Part shown: one piece after another, positions 31,733 through 40,864 of the stretch
Layout: each line of letters starts with the position of its first letter
Numbering within the stretch: position 1 is the first letter of the stretch
Assembly: GCA_963601575.1 (NCBI GenBank)
Contig: CAVCFO010000014.1
Span: 1-45,640, forward strand
DNA from: CAG-238 sp963601575
GTDB lineage: Bacteria > Bacillota > Clostridia > Peptostreptococcales > Anaerovoracaceae
Length of the DNA stretch: 45,640 nt
Direction: 5' to 3'
Program-made: the position numbers and the translations under genes
The notes under the pieces: model-generated
The model's input: only the letters and a program-made list of their open reading frames with translations
The model's database searches: none
Told to the model about the DNA's origin: nothing

Positions 31733-32814
31733 CAGCACACCTCCTTCTCGCTGCGAGAGCGAATAACGAGCCTATAATTTATGAAGAATTCACACGCAAG
31801 CATGCAAAGAAGTATTATGCCCGTGATAATATCCGAAATGGATGCAGGAACCCGAAGGCTCGTCTGAAGCCCGCTTGCTCCCTTGTCGAGAACCGCAAGC
31901 AGGAGCGAAATTGCTATCATCACGAAAGGATTGAGCTGCGCAAGCCACGCTACAACGATCGCGGTGAATCCGACGCCGCCCGCAACATCGGCATATAGCG
32001 TCATGTTCGCACCGGAGCAGACCATAAATCCCACCAGGCCGCAAATCGCGCCGGAAAGGCAGGCCGTCCTCATGGTAACCTTCGTGACGTTCATACCTGC
32101 ATATCTTGCGGTATTTTCCGATTCGCCAAGAACTGCAACCTCATATCCATGCTTCGTATAGCGCATGTATATAAACATCAAAACTGTCAATATGAGCACG
32201 ATTATCCAGCCGCAATGAACACCAAGCACCTTCGGAAGCACCGCCTGCTGATCGAACATCGGGATGATCTGAGAACCCGGCTTTCCTTCCCACGGGCCGC
32301 CCTGCAGCCAGCCTACTATGCCGATTGCTATATAGTTCATCATCAGCGTGAAGAGGGTTTCGTTGGTGCCCCAGCGTGCCTTGAATGCCGCAGGGATCGC
32401 CGCCCAAACGCCGCCGAATATCATGGCGAAGATTCCCATCAGAAGAAGCAATATCGGTGAAGGAATCGACTGTGCATAATTCAGCGCGAAGAAGCTCGCC
32501 GCCACCGCGCCCATCGTGATCTGCCCTTCGCCTCCGATATTCCAGAATTTCATTGCAAAACAAGGCGCAAGAGCAAGCGCCGTTCCTAGGAGCGGAACCG
32601 CGATCTTGACAACCTGCTTAATACCTGTTGCCTTTCCGAGGGAGCTTGCAAGTATTGTCCCGTATGCCGTAAGCGGATTTGCACCGGCTATGAGGAAAAT
32701 AAGCGCTCCCAGCAGGATTGCGATCAGAAAGGCTATGGCTCTTATCGCCCATGCCCTTGATCTTGGCATGTCTTCTCTCTTGCTGATCCTGATTACAGGA
32801 GTTTTCTCGGTCAT
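31732..32814 (-). CDS. ABC transporter permease 1, nucleoside/BMP type (NupP-like)
   Basis: This 360-residue multi-helix permease contains the family segment FWNIGGEGQITMGAVAAS and the coupling helix VAVLGESENTARYAGMNV. Its ATG follows the stop of the ATPase gene without a gap, and its stop overlaps the next permease, so the three are translationally coupled. Confidence 0.93.
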   Translation of the reverse strand: MTEKTPVIRISKREDMPRSRAWAIRAIAFLIAILLGALIFLIAGANPLTAYGTILASSLGKATGIKQVVKIAVPLLGTALALAPCFAMKFWNIGGEGQITMGAVAASFFALNYAQSIPSPILLLLMGIFAMIFGGVWAAIPAAFKARWGTNETLFTLMMNYIAIGIVGWLQGGPWEGKPGSQIIPMFDQQAVLPKVLGVHCGWIIVLILTVLMFIYMRYTKHGYEVAVLGESENTARYAGMNVTKVTMRTACLSGAICGLVGFMVCSGANMTLYADVAGGVGFTAIVVAWLAQLNPFVMIAISLLLAVLDKGASGLQTSLRVPASISDIITGIILLCMLACEFFINYRLVIRSRSEKEVC

Positions 32815-34347
32815 CTAATTTTCCTCCTTTCCGCCTAGCTGCGTCATCAGCAGGCCCACCTCTTCCTTTGTTGTGGTCCTTGCATCGACGATTCCCGATA
32901 CCTTGCCATCGCAAAGCACGAGGATTTTATCGCAGAGCTCAAGCAAAACGTCCAGGTCCTCGCCCACGAAAATTACGGCAACGCCCTTCATTTTCTGCTC
33001 TGTCATCAAATTATATATGGTATATGAGGTATTGATGTCAAGACCTCTGACAGCATATGCGCTCATAAGTACAGACGGCGCGGATGCGATTTCGCGCCCG
33101 ACCAAAACCTTCTGCACGTTTCCGCCGGAAAGCTTGCGAACCGGATAGTCGATTCCCGGAGTCTTGACCTTAAGGTTTTCGAGTACGCTTTCTGCGAGTT
33201 TTTCGGGTGCCTTGCGGTCTACGAATATGCCCTTGCCCTTGTTCCAGGAGCGGAGCATCATGTTGCCCGTCATGCCCATTCCGCCGACGAGGCCCATGCC
33301 GAGTCTGTCCTCGGGGACGAATGCGAGTGCAACGCCCGCATCCTTGATTTCCATCGGGGTCTTGCCTACGAGCTCCTCCGGAGTCTTTCCCTCAGGCGAA
33401 TAGATGATTGAGCCCTTCGACACATGTCTGAGCCCTGCCACCGCCTCCAGAAGCTCCTTCTGGCCGCTCCCCGCGATCCCCGCGATTCCGAGGATTTCGC
33501 CGCCATAAGCGATGAATCCTACATCGTCGAGCTTCGTGAGGCCTTCACTGTCGCGGCACGTAAGCCCCGCGATGGCAAGGCGCGGCTTCGGATTGACAGG
33601 CTCGGGTCTTTCTATATTCAAAGAAACCGTATGGCCTACCATCATCTCGGTAAGCTCGGCTTCGTTTGTTTCCGATGTTCTGACCGTTGCGATATGCTCG
33701 CCTTTTCTCATAACTGCAACTACATCCGAGATTTCCATTACTTCGTTGAGCTTGTGGGTGATGATGATGATCGACTTGCCGTCCTGGCGCATCGCCCTGA
33801 GCACCTTGAAGAGTTTTCTGGTTTCCTGCGGGGTGAGCACCGCCGTCGGTTCGTCCAGGATCAGCATATCCGCGCCCCTGTAGAGAACCTTCAGGATTTC
33901 TACGGTCTGCTTCTCAGAAACAGACATCTCATATATTTTCTTATCGGGATCGATGTCAAACCCGTATTTTTGGCTGATTTCTTTTACCCTTGCGGAAACC
34001 GCCTTGCGGTCGAGCTTGCCCTTTTCTTCGAGCCCGAGCACGATGTTCTCCGCTGCCGTGAACACATCAACAAGCTTGAAATGCTGATGGATCATGCCGA
34101 TTTTGTTGTCATAAGCGTCCTTCGGAGAGGAGATCGTCACGGGTTTTCCGTCAATATAGATTTGCCCCTCGTCCGGAAAATAAATTCCTGCGAGCATGTT
34201 CATAAGCGTCGTCTTGCCCGAGCCGTTTTCGCCAAGCAGCGCCATTATTATGCCGCTGTCCAGATAAAGGTTGACGGCATTGTTTGCGACATTGCTGCCG
34301 AAACGCTTGGTTATGCCCTTAAATTCTACTGCATGCTTTCTTTCCAT
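32815..34347 (-). CDS. ABC transporter double ATPase, nucleoside/BMP type (NupO-like)
   Basis: Two ABC modules lie in 510 residues. The first has Walker A LLGENGSGKTT, signature MSVSEKQTVEIL and Walker B MLILDEPTA. The second is degenerate, as is usual in this family (Walker A position GIAGSGQKEL, Walker B position VLMSAYAVRGLD), with signature LSGGNVQKVLVGREI. It energises the two downstream permeases. It lies 93 bp after the lipoprotein gene, separated by an attenuator-like hairpin. Confidence 0.95.
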   Translation of the reverse strand: MERKHAVEFKGITKRFGSNVANNAVNLYLDSGIIMALLGENGSGKTTLMNMLAGIYFPDEGQIYIDGKPVTISSPKDAYDNKIGMIHQHFKLVDVFTAAENIVLGLEEKGKLDRKAVSARVKEISQKYGFDIDPDKKIYEMSVSEKQTVEILKVLYRGADMLILDEPTAVLTPQETRKLFKVLRAMRQDGKSIIIITHKLNEVMEISDVVAVMRKGEHIATVRTSETNEAELTEMMVGHTVSLNIERPEPVNPKPRLAIAGLTCRDSEGLTKLDDVGFIAYGGEILGIAGIAGSGQKELLEAVAGLRHVSKGSIIYSPEGKTPEELVGKTPMEIKDAGVALAFVPEDRLGMGLVGGMGMTGNMMLRSWNKGKGIFVDRKAPEKLAESVLENLKVKTPGIDYPVRKLSGGNVQKVLVGREIASAPSVLMSAYAVRGLDINTSYTIYNLMTEQKMKGVAVIFVGEDLDVLLELCDKILVLCDGKVSGIVDARTTTKEEVGLLMTQLGGKEEN

Positions 34348-34385
34348 TGTCTGATGTTCCTTATAATATATTACCTTGCTATGAA

Positions 34386-34421
34386 AAGGCCAAAAGAGGA
34401 CTCTTCGTCCCCTTTGGCCTT
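34386..34421 (-). terminator. Attenuator-like hairpin between the BMP lipoprotein and the ATPase
   Basis: AAGGCCAAA pairs with TTTGGCCTT, extended by GTCCCC/GAGGAC with one mismatch, and a short T-tract follows on the minus strand. A partial terminator here would let the binding protein be made in excess of the membrane components, a common arrangement. Confidence 0.6.
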
Positions 34422-34440
34422 ATAGTTTTGAATTCTATCC

Positions 34441-35661
34441 TTAGTATTCTTCGTTGATAAGCTTGATTCCGTCGATCCTGAGGTCGAAGCTCGGAGCCGA
34501 CTTGAAGGTTGATTCGTGATAGTAACCGTCGAAGATCGCATTGTAGTCTTCTTCTCCCTGGAAGTCGCCGTCCATGTCAACGAGGCCCTTTGTCGGAGTC
34601 TTCCCGTCCACGGTGAACGTGCTGGTGTCGAATACCTGAAGGCTTCCGTCTGCAAGAGCAGCCTCAACCTCTGCGAGCTTGTCAGCTGTTCCTTCTGCTG
34701 CAACCTTTTCGTTGAGAGTAGTTAGTGCAACATCTCCTTCTGCAAATCCGTGACCCATGTAGTCCTGATCAACGGTTCCGCCGCTTACGATAGTTTCGAT
34801 TACATATACGAAGTAGTTTGTCCAGTCGATTCTGGAAGAAATGATCGAAGCATCCTCTGCAACGTCAGTCATGTCAAGGTTATATCCAACATGATATACG
34901 CCGGCAGACTGTGCGGTGGTTGCCGGAGTCGTGGAGTCGGAGTGCTGAGAAATCAGAACTGCGCCCCTGTCGATCAGATCCTGAGCTGTGGTAGCTTCCA
35001 TGGTCGGGTCTCCCCATGAACCGATGAACTCAACCATCATAGTTACGCTCGGGCAAACGCTCTTTGCGCCGAGATAGAAAGCAGTATATCCTGAGATAAC
35101 CTCAGCGAATGTATAAGCGCCTACATAACCGATAACAGCTTCGTCTTCTTTGATATCGCCGTTTTTGATCATTTCAGCGAGCTTCATGCCTGCTGCAACG
35201 CCTGCCAGGTAACGGCCTTCGTATACGCTTGGGAAAGCGTTAACCGTGTTGTCCAGATCGTCTCTCTGGGAAGCCTCGTTTGTAAGAGCTGCGAAAACCG
35301 TATCCGGATAATCGGCAGCTACGGTCAGCATTGCAGGCTCCATTCCGTATGAGTTGTTGAATACTGCGATGCAGCCCATCTCTGCGAGCTCTCTGTTGTC
35401 CGTTGCAACAGGGTCGCCTTCCGGATGATTGTATGTGTAGATCCATTCGATGTTGATGCCTTTTTCTGCGAGCTTCTCCTTCGCAGCGTCTGCCGCATTG
35501 TAGAAGTTTCTGTCATAAGCAGCATTTTCGTCGCCGATGCAAACCATGCCTACTTTGTAGACCTCATCGCTTGTTGCGCTATCGCCGCTCTCGTTGCTTC
35601 CGCAAGCTGCAAGCGAGAAAATCATTGCCATTACGAGTAAAACACTTAAAAACTTTTTCAT
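34441..35661 (-). CDS. BMP-family nucleoside-binding lipoprotein
   Basis: The signal peptide ends in a lipobox LAAC with lipidated C20, followed by a flexible Ser/Glu linker and a periplasmic-binding fold of the Bmp/Med/PnrA type (YKVGMVCIGDENAAYDRNFYN; VIGYVGAYTFAEVISGYTAF; GAVLISQHSDSTTPATTAQ). It would be anchored outside the membrane and hand purine nucleosides to the downstream ABC permeases. Length 406 is a little longer than typical (about 350). GAGGAGAAG precedes the ATG, behind a strong promoter. Confidence 0.94.
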   Translation of the reverse strand: MKKFLSVLLVMAMIFSLAACGSNESGDSATSDEVYKVGMVCIGDENAAYDRNFYNAADAAKEKLAEKGINIEWIYTYNHPEGDPVATDNRELAEMGCIAVFNNSYGMEPAMLTVAADYPDTVFAALTNEASQRDDLDNTVNAFPSVYEGRYLAGVAAGMKLAEMIKNGDIKEDEAVIGYVGAYTFAEVISGYTAFYLGAKSVCPSVTMMVEFIGSWGDPTMEATTAQDLIDRGAVLISQHSDSTTPATTAQSAGVYHVGYNLDMTDVAEDASIISSRIDWTNYFVYVIETIVSGGTVDQDYMGHGFAEGDVALTTLNEKVAAEGTADKLAEVEAALADGSLQVFDTSTFTVDGKTPTKGLVDMDGDFQGEEDYNAIFDGYYHESTFKSAPSFDLRIDGIKLINEEY

Positions 35662-35730
35662 TTTCCTCTTCTCCTCACTATTCTTTAGAAATCGTTATCA
35701 CTCGAATCCCGAAATTCCTTTTGTATATAG

Positions 35731-35759
35731 ATTATAAGTCCGAAATTTCACGAAAACAA
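35731..35759 (-). promoter_or_regulatory. Promoter of the BMP ABC operon
   Basis: TTGTTT (35759-35754), a 17-bp spacer and TATAAT (35736-35731) on the minus strand. The leader of about 65 bp is too short for a purine riboswitch, and none is seen. Confidence 0.8.
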
Positions 35760-35795
35760 TATAAAAGGCGAATATTTGCTTATTATTTTTTAAAT

Positions 35796-35833
35796 AAAAA
35801 GTTCAATGTTCGCATGTGCACGAACATTGAACT
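35796..35833 (-). terminator. Terminator of the HD-xpt operon
   Basis: A perfect 13-bp stem AGTTCAATGTTCG/CGAACATTGAACT with an 8-nt loop is followed by TTTTT on the minus strand, about 100 bp after the xpt stop. Confidence 0.9.
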
Positions 35834-35894
35834 GGTTTCTAGAATTTTTTATTCGGATTGCGTGCGCTGAATTCTGCTGCCCGCAAGCCCGCAA

Positions 35895-35960
35895 GATAGT
35901 ATACGCGAATTTGGTTCTGCCGTCCGCAACGGCGGATTACGCAAATTCGATTTCGCCGCC
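35895..35960 (-). repeat. Degenerate copy of the xpt tail after its stop
   Basis: On the minus strand the xpt end ATCTTGCAGGCGGCGAAATC and GAATTTGCGTAA is echoed downstream by GGCAGAACCAAATTCGCGTA and ATCTTGCGGGC. The partial duplication includes the stop-codon region. Confidence 0.4.
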
Positions 35961-36509
35961 TGCAAGATAGGAAACAGAGGCCAGGGTCTCTACCCTGTAT
36001 CCGCGCTCCCGGAGCTGTCCTTTGCCCCCCTGAAAGTCCTTGCTTACCACTACTCCGACGCCTGCAACCGATGCGCCCGCCTGCTCGATGATATTGCATA
36101 GCGCAAGGGATGCCTCGCCATGAGCAAGGAAATCGTCTATGATCAAAATATTCTCGCCCCTCTTCAGATATTTTTTCGATACGCGAAGGAGGTTATTCTT
36201 CTGCTTCGTGAACGAAAATGCCTCGGCAGTATAGCAGCCATCTGTCATGGTACTGGGCGCTGCCTTCTTGGCGAAAACTACCGGCACGAAATCGAAATAT
36301 CTTGCTGCGGATATTGCAATCGCGATGCCGCTTGCCTCGACGGTGAGTATCTTGTCGACCTTGACTCCTTGGAATCTCCTTCCGAACTCCTGCCCGATCT
36401 GGTCCATGAACTTTGTGTCGATCTGATGGTTGATGAATCCGTCAACGCTGATTCTGTCTGAGCCCAGGGCTATGCCTTCTTTTTTTATTCTCTCTTTAAG
36501 TGCTTGCAT
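35937..36509 (-). CDS. xpt: Xanthine phosphoribosyltransferase
   Basis: This 190-residue type I phosphoribosyltransferase has the PRPP motif ILIIDDFLAHGEA and the N-terminal MQALKERIKKEGIALGSD. It also has the Xpt-specific segments VDGFINHQIDTKFM and VVFAKKAAPSTM. It salvages xanthine to XMP with PRPP. Its neighbours, a nucleoside-type ABC importer and an HD hydrolase, make a purine salvage group. GAGGAACG precedes the ATG. A weak copy of the gene tail lies just after the stop. Confidence 0.95.
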   Translation of the reverse strand: MQALKERIKKEGIALGSDRISVDGFINHQIDTKFMDQIGQEFGRRFQGVKVDKILTVEASGIAIAISAARYFDFVPVVFAKKAAPSTMTDGCYTAEAFSFTKQKNNLLRVSKKYLKRGENILIIDDFLAHGEASLALCNIIEQAGASVAGVGVVVSKDFQGGKGQLRERGYRVETLASVSYLAGGEIEFA

Positions 36510-36544
36510 TTACGTTCCTCTGTGTTCCTTGTATTCTTGGTTTT

Positions 36545-37102
36545 TTATTCTGCAGGTTCCTCGCAGGTTTTCATCGCCTCGAGGGTCTCTGAGAGGAGCT
36601 CATCAAGCTCCCAGCCCAGCATCTCCGCTCCGCGCTTTATGACCTCTCTGTCGCAGCCTGCCGCAAAATGCTTGTCCTTGAACTTTTTCTTTAGGGATTT
36701 CAGTTCCATATCCTGCACGCTCTTTGAAGGTCTCATCAGCGCCGCCGCACCGATAAGTCCGGTCAGCTCGTCGCAGGCAAAAAGCACCTTTTCCATCTCA
36801 TGCTCAGGTTCCACGTCTACGCAAAGCCCGTAGCCGTGAGAAACGATAGCATGGATCATGTCTTCTTCTATACCGGCTTCTCTCAGAAGCTCAGGAGCCT
36901 TCTTGCAATGCTCCTCCGGCCACATCTCAAAGTCAATATCGTGCAAAAGTCCGACTATTGCCCAAAATTCTTCTTCTCCGGCATATCCTAATTTCTTTGC
37001 GAAATATCTCATTGCGCCTTCTACCATTCTGCCATGGTGCAGATGGAAGGCGTCCTTATTGTATTTTTGCAACAGCTCGTAAGCCTCATCTCTTGTGATC
37101 AT
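36545..37102 (-). CDS. HD-domain hydrolase
   Basis: This 185-residue protein of the metal-dependent HD superfamily has an upstream His in FHLHHGRMVEGAMRYF, the HD pair in VGLLHDIDFEMWPEEH, a further His in IHAIVSHGYG and an Asp in LFACDELTGLI. Such proteins act on nucleotides or other phosphoesters. Being first in the operon with xpt suggests a nucleotide-related role, but the substrate is unknown. The ATG at 37102 follows AGGGGTGA at ideal spacing, so the 15 codons upstream are not used. Confidence 0.88.
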   Translation of the reverse strand: MITRDEAYELLQKYNKDAFHLHHGRMVEGAMRYFAKKLGYAGEEEFWAIVGLLHDIDFEMWPEEHCKKAPELLREAGIEEDMIHAIVSHGYGLCVDVEPEHEMEKVLFACDELTGLIGAAALMRPSKSVQDMELKSLKKKFKDKHFAAGCDREVIKRGAEMLGWELDELLSETLEAMKTCEEPAE

Positions 37103-37137
37103 ATCATCACCCCTATTCATCGTCGATTTATCTATAC

Positions 37138-37166
37138 ATATTAGCAAATATCCGGCTCTTTTTCAA
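37138..37166 (-). promoter_or_regulatory. Promoter of the HD-xpt operon
   Basis: TTGAAA (37166-37161), a 17-bp spacer and TAATAT (37143-37138) on the minus strand, about 36 bp before the HD start. Confidence 0.75.
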
Positions 37167-37234
37167 GGGGTAAATACAAATAAACTGTTACCCGCCCCTC
37201 GCAAAACGCCGAGAAGGCTTGAAATTCCAAGCGC

Positions 37235-37267
37235 AAAAAAGCCTCCCGCAGGCAAGCTGCGAGAGGC
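37235..37267 (-). terminator. Terminator of the second surface-protein gene
   Basis: AAGCCTC-T-CGCAG pairs with TGCG-G-GAGGCTT around a short loop, with TTTTTT following on the minus strand, about 85 bp after the stop. Confidence 0.85.
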
Positions 37268-37350
37268 TTTCAAATATTCTGTTTTTATGTTTATTACATT
37301 TCGGAGAAATTGTAATATTCTTTCTGCTAATCTTAGCAATCTTTCATTTA

Positions 37351-40300
37351 TTATTTTGTTTTGATCGATCTCCAGCCGGACCAGTTGCCATAGTATGTGA
37401 GCTTCTTGCCGTTGTCGTTATAAACCTCTGTTACGGCGCGAACCTTCACATAGTATGTGGTTCCTCTTACGAGATTCTTGATTGTGGTCGACTGAGTGGT
37501 ATAATCGTTAACTGCTGCGTCGACCGACTTGGTGAGGTAGGTTCCGGATGCGAAGCTCTTGTTTCTGGAATATCTAACTTCGTATCTGGTCACGCCTTCC
37601 TGCTTGTCCCAGCGAACTTTGATCTTGCCGTTTCCGGTAGTCCAAGGCTTCTGGGTCTGAACCGCTTTGTTTGGATAAACCTTGATCACCGTGGAGTATT
37701 CCGCAGGATCGTATTTTTTATTTCCTGTGGTCGTGATGGTGATCTTGGCTCTTCCTGCCTTCAGCGGAGTTACAAGGCCTGTTGAGGATACCGTTGCAAC
37801 CGAGGTGTCGCTTGAGCTGTAGGTGAAGGTTCCTTCTGTTGCCGACGGGGTCAGCTGGAATGCCTTTGATGTTTTATACTTCCTATAGCTTGAGGCAACG
37901 CCTGTGATCGATTGAGATTTTCCTACCACCTTGAATGTCGCGCTCGTGGTGCCGGAGTACTTGCCGGCGCCCTTAACGACTACCTTGTAGGTTCCGGGAG
38001 CCGTGATGCTCGTAACCGTCTTGCCGTCCGCATCCTGGTATGTATATGTATACTCGCTCGAGGACAGGGTCGATGAGCCGCTGCTTACCTTAGTAACCTT
38101 CGGGAGAGTGATTGCAGAACCCGTTGCATCGATGCTCGTCTTGTCGAGGGTTACCGTATATGCGGAAATGTCGTTTCCTTTGATGGTGAAGGTCTTTGTT
38201 GTTTTGAAGGTTCCGTAGCCATAGCTTGAGCTATTTTCGATGGTCATCGTATATGTGTCTGCATCCTGCATATATGATACGGTTTTGCCTGCGGAGTTTT
38301 TGTAGCCTACGGTATATTCGTAGGAGCTCAGGTATCTCTTGTTTGTGCTGTCATATACCGTGAGGTCAAGATAAACTCTCTCGCCGACATAGTTTATCGT
38401 GTCCCCGTTTGTGAGGGTAATTTTCTTTTCGCTACTTCCGTCCTTATAATAAGCTCTTGTTACGGTCACGCTGACGCTGCTTGTTGTCGTCTGGTCGATG
38501 GAGCCCGTATAATTGAAGTCTTTATAACCGTTCGATGCATAAGGGCTTACCGTTCCTTTTTCGAGGGCGCCTGTTGACTTGGTAGTCTGAGTGTCGCCTG
38601 TCTGAGTCTTTCCATATGTGTCCTTGGCAACCGGGGTGATCCTCACATACGGCGTTACATATGAAGAATATCCGAAGAGGTTGTACTCTACGCTATAATC
38701 CGTCGTAGGAACCACGGTATTTGAGCTGTAAGCTTTGAGTGTAACCGACGGGACATATTTTTTGACATCCTTATTATATATAGTCGATCCGAAGGATACA
38801 TAAACCTGGTCGAGTGTGATTGGGTTTATCGTAAATGTTGCCTGCACGGTGCCCGCATAGTTTCCCGTTCCCGTGAGGGTCGCGGTATAAGTTCCGACTT
38901 CCTTTGGAGTTACGACCTCGCCGTCCTTTGTATATGTGATCTTATAGTTCGAACCGCCTTTTTTGAGGCTCACGCCGATGGACTGACTCGAGCCCGTATA
39001 CATAACGCTGGTGTTTGTCCAGGTGACGTCGGAGCTTGTTATCTCATAATCTCTGTCCACAACTCTGAATGTTACATTGAAGCTCCCGGAATAGTTATTT
39101 ATCCCCTGAACATTTACCGTAGCCTGCCCCGCGGTATTTATCGCTGTATCCGAATAAGTATAATCGGTCCCCTTAGTTAGCACGCTGCCGCCTGAAACTA
39201 CTTTTATGTTCGGGCTTGAACCAACTAAAATATTTTCTGCAGTTATATTGTTGCTGCTCAGCGCTTTTTGGGCAATTTTGTAGGTTCCATTTTTAGTCCC
39301 AGAATACCTATTTATACCTGTTATAGTTGCGGAGGCCGAGTCACTTGCGTTTATATTGCCTGAATACCCGGTCACTTCATAGTCTTCTCCTTCGGTAAGC
39401 GTAGTATTATTTAATTTAACCGTGAAGGACGGCTTCTGAGCCTTGCCATTGTATGTTAGGCTACCGCTCTGCGTAACAGTCGCGCCTGACAAATCGGTCT
39501 TGATATAGAAAAGTTGACCGAAAGAACCGGTCACGTTTCCATTTCCCGACTTTTGAGTTGCGGTCACGACAAGCTGACCGTTTTTCGTTTGAGCATCGGT
39601 TTGAGAAGCCGTGAGGGTCACATCCCCACCTTCCCCGCTGATCTCGTTTTTGCCTAGATAAACCTTATAGTAGGTGTCCAATCCAGATCCACTGGTTGGG
39701 TAGGATGTTAACGCGGTGCTTGTCTCTTTGATGGTCACGTTGCTCCCAAGGGATGCCGGAGCCACGGTGAAGCTCTTGCTCACAGCTGAGCCAGTCAGGT
39801 TCGGACTAGTGCGGCCTTCACCGGTGGTGTGCGGAGTGACCGTCACGGTGTATGTGCCTGCGTTTTTGAAGGTGTCCTTATTCCATCCGCTATAACCTTC
39901 CCAGCTCACGGTATAGTCCGTGTCCTTTTTATAGTCCGTGTTCCCACTCTTGACCGTAACCGTAGGCNNNNNNNNNNCTATCGGTCGAGTAGGATGCCAG
40001 TGCGGTTTCGGTTTCCTTGATGGTCACGTTGCTCCCAAGGGATGCCGGAGCCACGGTGAAGCTCTTGCTTGCGGAGCCAGTCAGGTTCGGAGTAGAGCTG
40101 CCGTTACCGGAGGTCTTCGCAGTGACCGTTACGGTGTATGTGCCTGCGTTTTTGAAGGTATTCTTATCCCAACCGCTGTAACCTTCCCAGCTCACGGTAT
40201 AGTCCGCGTCCTTCGCATAGGTCGTGCTCCCTTTCTTGACCGTGACCGTAGGCGTGAATGCCGCCCCTGTATATGTGCCCGGTACATTTGTTATTGTAAT

Positions 40301-40411
40301 CATTTCCTCCGTCAATGCAACGGATCCATCCGCAAAGGCCGTAGCAGCCGTCGCCGGAATCATACAAATAACAAGAGCCAAGCTAAGTAAAATTGCTAAA
40401 GTCTTTTTCAT
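37351..40411 (-). CDS. Secreted Ig-repeat surface protein, interrupted by an assembly gap
   Basis: A signal peptide (KTLAILLSLALVICMIPATA, cleavage near AFA-DG) is followed by tandem Ig-like modules of the MBG/YDG kind (each with DYTVSWEGYSGW or similar and a NAGTYTVTVT strand). Further Ig-like repeats and a Big_2-like domain (PSATEGTFTYSSSDTSVATVS) precede a C-terminal FnIII-like domain (TRYEVRYSRNKSFASGTY ... TYYVKVRAVTEV). No sorting signal or anchor is visible. A 10-N gap at 39968-39977 falls between two near-identical 289-bp repeats and shifts the apparent frame by one. This explains why two separate reading frames (40411-39929 and 39909-37351) appear. They are almost certainly one gene with an unknown number of missing repeats. 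Function unknown; adhesion is plausible. Confidence 0.85.
39728..40069 (-). repeat. Long tandem repeat flanking the assembly gap
   Basis: A 53-bp stretch at 39728-39780 is identical to 40017-40069, and the similarity continues for most of a 289-bp unit (39728-39967 against 40017-40256). Each unit encodes about 96 residues. The gap probably reflects collapsed repeats. Confidence 0.85.
39968..39977. other. Assembly gap (10 N)
   Basis: Ten N mark a scaffold join of unknown true length inside the second surface-protein gene. Confidence 0.99.
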
Positions 40412-40476
40412 TGTACTTTTCTCCTTTTCATAATCTCAAAATTCGCCAAACACGCACGCTGTATGGCTTTAACTGT

Positions 40477-40505
40477 ATTATACGATTTTTTCCGCTAAGT
40501 AACAA
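40477..40505 (-). promoter_or_regulatory. Promoter of the second surface-protein gene
   Basis: TTGTTA (40505-40500), a 17-bp spacer and TATAAT (40482-40477) on the minus strand; the leader of about 60 bp ends in AAAAGGAGAAAAG before the ATG. Confidence 0.8.
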
Positions 40506-40524
40506 GAGAAATTTGAAGGAAATC

Positions 40525-40765
40525 GCAATTTTTTTGAAATTTTGCCGCCGGGCGGGCGCGCGCGGGCGGCAGGCCCTAGGATAATTTGCCTTCGAGGCGC
40601 GGGGCGCGCCGCCCTCCCTAGCGCATTTTGTTCTTACATTCCGTCTTTTGAGGCGACCGTCCCGGCATACTTTTCTTTTGCTTTTGAGCTTCCGAACTGC
40701 GTCGCCCGCCCTAGCGCAAAATCCGCTAGCTGCGCTCTCCTCAAAATTCGCCTTCTGCGATGACA
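40525..40765. other. GC-rich spacer without a recognisable gene
   Basis: The stretch is strikingly GC-rich at 40543-40615 (runs of gccgcc, gggcgggcgcgcgcg, gcgcgccgccc). It carries two versions of a ccctagcgca block at 40615 and about 40710, each with gcgyc-gcccgccc before it. A 114-codon minus-strand frame (40772-40428) crosses it, but it overlaps the surface-protein promoter and has no recognisable domain. No gene called. Confidence 0.5.
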
Positions 40766-40825
40766 TTAGCAAGAAACAGTTGTAAAATAAAATTATTACG
40801 TGTGCCCATGCGATGTCATGCGCAC
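40766..40825 (+). promoter_or_regulatory. Possible promoter and dyad operator of the XRE gene
   Basis: TTAGCA (40766) and TAAAAT (40788) are 16 bp apart. An inverted repeat at 40800-40825 (GTGTGC-CC-ATG with CAT-GCGCAC) lies just downstream, where a repressor would block transcription. Autoregulation by the XRE protein is a guess. Confidence 0.35.
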
Positions 40826-40864
40826 CGAAGTGTTTTTCGGTATTTTCTAAGGAAGGAATTTACG

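Noticed and set aside
33424..34425. 333-codon plus-strand frame
   Set aside because: Antisense to the ABC ATPase gene, whose motifs are all intact.
35796..35833. Possible PurR (PurBox-like) inverted sites GTTCG/CGAAC near the nucleoside transporter
   Set aside because: The bases are fully explained as the 13-bp stem of the xpt operon terminator, and it lies upstream of, not within, the bmp promoter.
39909..39929. Frameshift between two surface-protein reading frames
   Set aside because: The shift is caused by a 10-N placeholder whose length is arbitrary; the repeat units on both sides are in the same reading phase of the domain.
40428..40772. 114-codon minus-strand frame in the GC-rich spacer
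   Set aside because: It overlaps the promoter and leader of the surface-protein gene, is Arg/Ala-rich only because of base composition, and has no recognisable domain.
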